A stretch of 64,000 nt of DNA, from the NCBI GenBank assembly GCA_012932295.1, contig JAAONU010000002.1, forward strand, positions 16,033,388-16,097,387. The letters run 5' to 3'. The stretch comes from Cyclina sinensis. Lineage: Eukaryota; Mollusca; Bivalvia; Venerida; Veneridae. Below, one piece after another: positions 61,972 through 64,000 of this stretch (its first letter is position 1; each line of letters opens with the position of its first letter). The notes beneath the pieces are model-generated. The model saw nothing but the letters and a program-made list of their open reading frames with translations, was not told where the DNA came from and did not search any database. The position numbers were made by a program, and so were the translations under genes.

Positions 61972-62526
61972 GTACACGGTTTTTAACTCGTGGATATATA
62001 AATTTTCATCTTACGTCTATATAACAGTAGAGATTCTGAAAAAGTATCATAGCAATAGCATCGGTTGAGAAAATTTTCAAATTAGTAAGTATCTGAATTT
62101 GTTTTTGCGTTATATTATTACAACATATTTGAATCACCTTGAAACATTAGACGAGTAAATTTATGACTCACTAAAGAACGAAATGATCGAGAAACCCAGT
62201 TTTAAAATTCAGAAGAGTTGGTAATAGTTTCTGCGTTACAGTATTTCAGCATACTTCAAACACCTTAAAAATTACACTTGTTGACCTATGTCTCTCAACA
62301 GCACAATTTAGAGATGGCCTTAAATCAATGGTACCTAGGAATTAAAGGAATCTAGTAAACAAATAAACAAACAAACGAACAATGTATTTGTGCACATTAA
62401 CACTGAATTATAACGAAAAATTGTTTAAAGGATATTTTATATCGTGAATTTAATGAATGACTGAGGTTATTTTATCGCTTAAATATTTCTTGCTATACTT
62501 TATTCAATAATTGAACTTTTATTTAG

Positions 62527-62649
62527 ATATTGATGAGTGCACTGATGGAAATAACGACTGTGACACAAATGCCGAATGTACAAATACTGATGGTAGTTTC
62601 AGCTGTGCCTGTAACACCGGCTACAGCGGTAATGAAACAGATTGCACAG
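62527..62649 (+). CDS. EGF-like domain exon 9, calcium-binding type
   Basis: A 123-bp phase 1-1 exon of B type, with two private changes: 'GSFSCAC' (Ser for Thr) and 'SGNETDC' (Glu for Gly). The second change keeps an N-x-T sequon but changes the glycine that is constant elsewhere between Cys5 and Cys6. The following intron is type B. Confidence 0.93.
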
Positions 62650-63215
62650 GTACACGATTTTTAACTCGTGGATATATAAATTTTCATCTTAGGTCTAATA
62701 AATCTAGAGATTCTGAAAAAATTCATAGGAATAGGAATGGTTGAAACAATTTTAAAGTGAATAAATGTTTGAAGGTGTTGTTTGTGTGGTTTAGTATTAC
62801 AAAATATTTTAATCACCTTGAATCTTTGGGCCAGTAAAGGAATGACTTACTAAAGTACTAAATAATCGAGAAACCCAGTTTTAAAAATTCAGAGGTGTAT
62901 AAAATTGTTTCTGTTTTCCACATTGCAGCTTACTGCAAACACCTTAAAAATTACAATTGTTTAGCTATGTCTCACAACAGCTCAATTTAAAGATGGTCTT
63001 AAATCAGTGGTACAAAGGAAGTAAAGGAACCTAGGACACAAATGAACAAACAAACTTACTATGGATTTGTTCACATTTAACTCTGAATTATCTAGTAAAT
63101 AGCGAAATATTGTTCAAAGGATATGTTATATCGTGAATTTAATGAATGACTGAGGTTATTTTATCGCTTAAAGATTTCTTGTTATACTTTATTCTTTAAT
63201 TGAACTTTTATTTAG

Positions 63216-63338
63216 ATATTGATGAGTGCACTGATGGAATAAACGACTGTGACACAAATGCCGAATGTACAAATACTGATGGTAGTTTCACCTGTGTCTG
63301 TAACACCGGCTACAGCGGTAATGGAACAGATTGCACAG
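63216..63338 (+). CDS. EGF-like domain exon 10, calcium-binding type
   Basis: A 123-bp phase 1-1 exon coding DIDECTDGINDC with 'GSFTCVC', the same protein as exons 7 and 8. The following type A intron is nearly identical to that after exon 5. Confidence 0.93.
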
Positions 63339-63903
63339 GTACACGGTTTTTAACTCGTGGATATATAAATTTTCATCTTACGTCTATATAACAGTAGAGA
63401 TTCTGAAAAAGTATCATAGCAATAGCATCGGTTGAGAAAATTTTCAAATTAGTAAGTATCTGAAGTTGTTTTTGCGTTATATTATTACAACATATTTGAA
63501 TCACCTTGAAACATTAGACGAGTAAATTTATGACTCACTAAAGAACGAAATGATCAAGAAACCCAGTTTTAAAATTCAGAAGAGTTGGAAAAAGTTTCTG
63601 CGTTACAGTTTTTCAGCATACTTCAAACACCTTAAAAATTACACTTGTTGACCTATGTCTCTCAACAGCACAATTTAGAGATGGCCTTAAATCAATGGTA
63701 CCTAGGAAGTAAAGGAACCTAGCAAACAAATAAACATACAAACGAACAATGCATTTGTTCACATTTAGCACTGAATTATCTAGTAAATAGCGAAAAATTG
63801 TTCAAAGGATATGTTATATCGTGAATTTAATGAATGACTGAGTATATTTTATCGTTTAAATATTTCGTGTTATACTTTATTCATTAATTGAACTTTTCTT
63901 TAG

Positions 63904-64000
63904 ATATTGATGAGTGCACTGATGGAAATAACGACTGTGACACAAATGCCGAATGTACAAATACTGATGGTAGTTTCACCTGTGCCTGTAACACCGGTTA
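63904..64000 (+). CDS. EGF-like domain exon 11, cut by the window end
   Basis: Acceptor 'tctttag', then DIDECTDGNNDC, 'DTNAEC' and 'GSFTCAC' up to the Gly after Cys5. The last 26 bases of the exon would lie beyond the window. The array clearly continues, so the number of EGF domains and the C-terminal part of the protein are unknown. Confidence 0.92.
   Translation, partial: MLMSALMEITTVTQMPNVQILMVVSPVPVTPV

Larger units (their letters stand above)
57051..64000 (+). repeat. Tandem array of about 687-bp exon-plus-intron units
   Basis: Exon starts are 57057, 57744, 58428, 59100, 59787, 60475, 61162, 61849, 62527, 63216 and 63904, giving spacings of 672-689 bp. The introns are repeated as faithfully as the exons, including 'gaatgactgagtatatttta', an (aaac)n stretch and the acceptor. 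Two intron types follow the exons in the order A B A B A B B A B A: type A has 'gaaaaagtatcata' and type B has 'cataggaataggaa' or a close variant. The true period is therefore an A-B dimer of about 1.37 kb with one extra B. Confidence 0.93.

Overview
The window is AT-rich animal genomic DNA, not bacterial. It has spliced exons with GT/AG borders, tRNA-like SINE cores, LINE fragments, MITE and foldback elements, and long tandem repeats. The repeat vocabulary is one I associate with bivalve molluscs, probably a heterodont clam: 'ggagttatgctccggac', GGACGGAC runs, 'caagagggccatggtgg', and 'gaccttgacc' style blocks. That assignment is from pattern memory, not a search. Most short open frames are chance frames inside repeats. 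Only one gene is well supported.

Layout. 1-912: 156-bp tandem repeat. 1907-2460: two tRNA-like SINE-type copies. 2669-6112: a decayed transposable-element gene set, made of a herpesvirus-UL36-type (C76-like) cysteine protease domain, an acidic repeat-rich linker and a DDE-type transposase-like region. 9.9-31.7 kb: a roughly 10-kb tandem segmental duplication (unit A about 10325-20290, unit B about 20291-29440) built from nested repeats. Each unit ends in a worn 44-bp minisatellite, and a fresh expansion of that minisatellite (29440-31740) follows unit B. 34.1-36.7 kb: a 46/92-bp minisatellite split by a truncated minus-strand LINE. 38.4-44.9 kb: a tandem duplication, two foldback elements (one about 1 kb with arms of about 375 bp) and a 1.4-kb 'caagagggcc' element. 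47.1-49.9 kb: a possible degraded LTR element with a gag-like zinc-knuckle remnant and an embedded MITE. 51.2-53.3 kb: a palindrome, then a decayed LINE carrying a 604-bp TIR element, with a poly-A end.

53.3-64.0 kb holds the one clear gene, on the plus strand. A signal-peptide exon (53322-53433, ending in phase 1) is followed by a 3.6-kb intron. Then come eleven 123-bp phase 1-1 exons, each coding one calcium-binding EGF-like domain, spaced about 687 bp apart; the last runs off the window. The exons sit in alternating intron contexts (types A and B), so the array is a dimeric higher-order repeat, with at least one very recent single-unit duplication. The predicted product is a secreted or extracellular poly-EGF protein. 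Its repeat number could vary by unequal crossing-over or exon skipping without breaking the frame.

The most noteworthy points are the homogenised EGF exon-intron array, the protease/transposase element, the 10-kb duplication with its terminal minisatellite, and the large foldback element. I could run no searches, so family names rest on motif recognition and organism identity is inferred.
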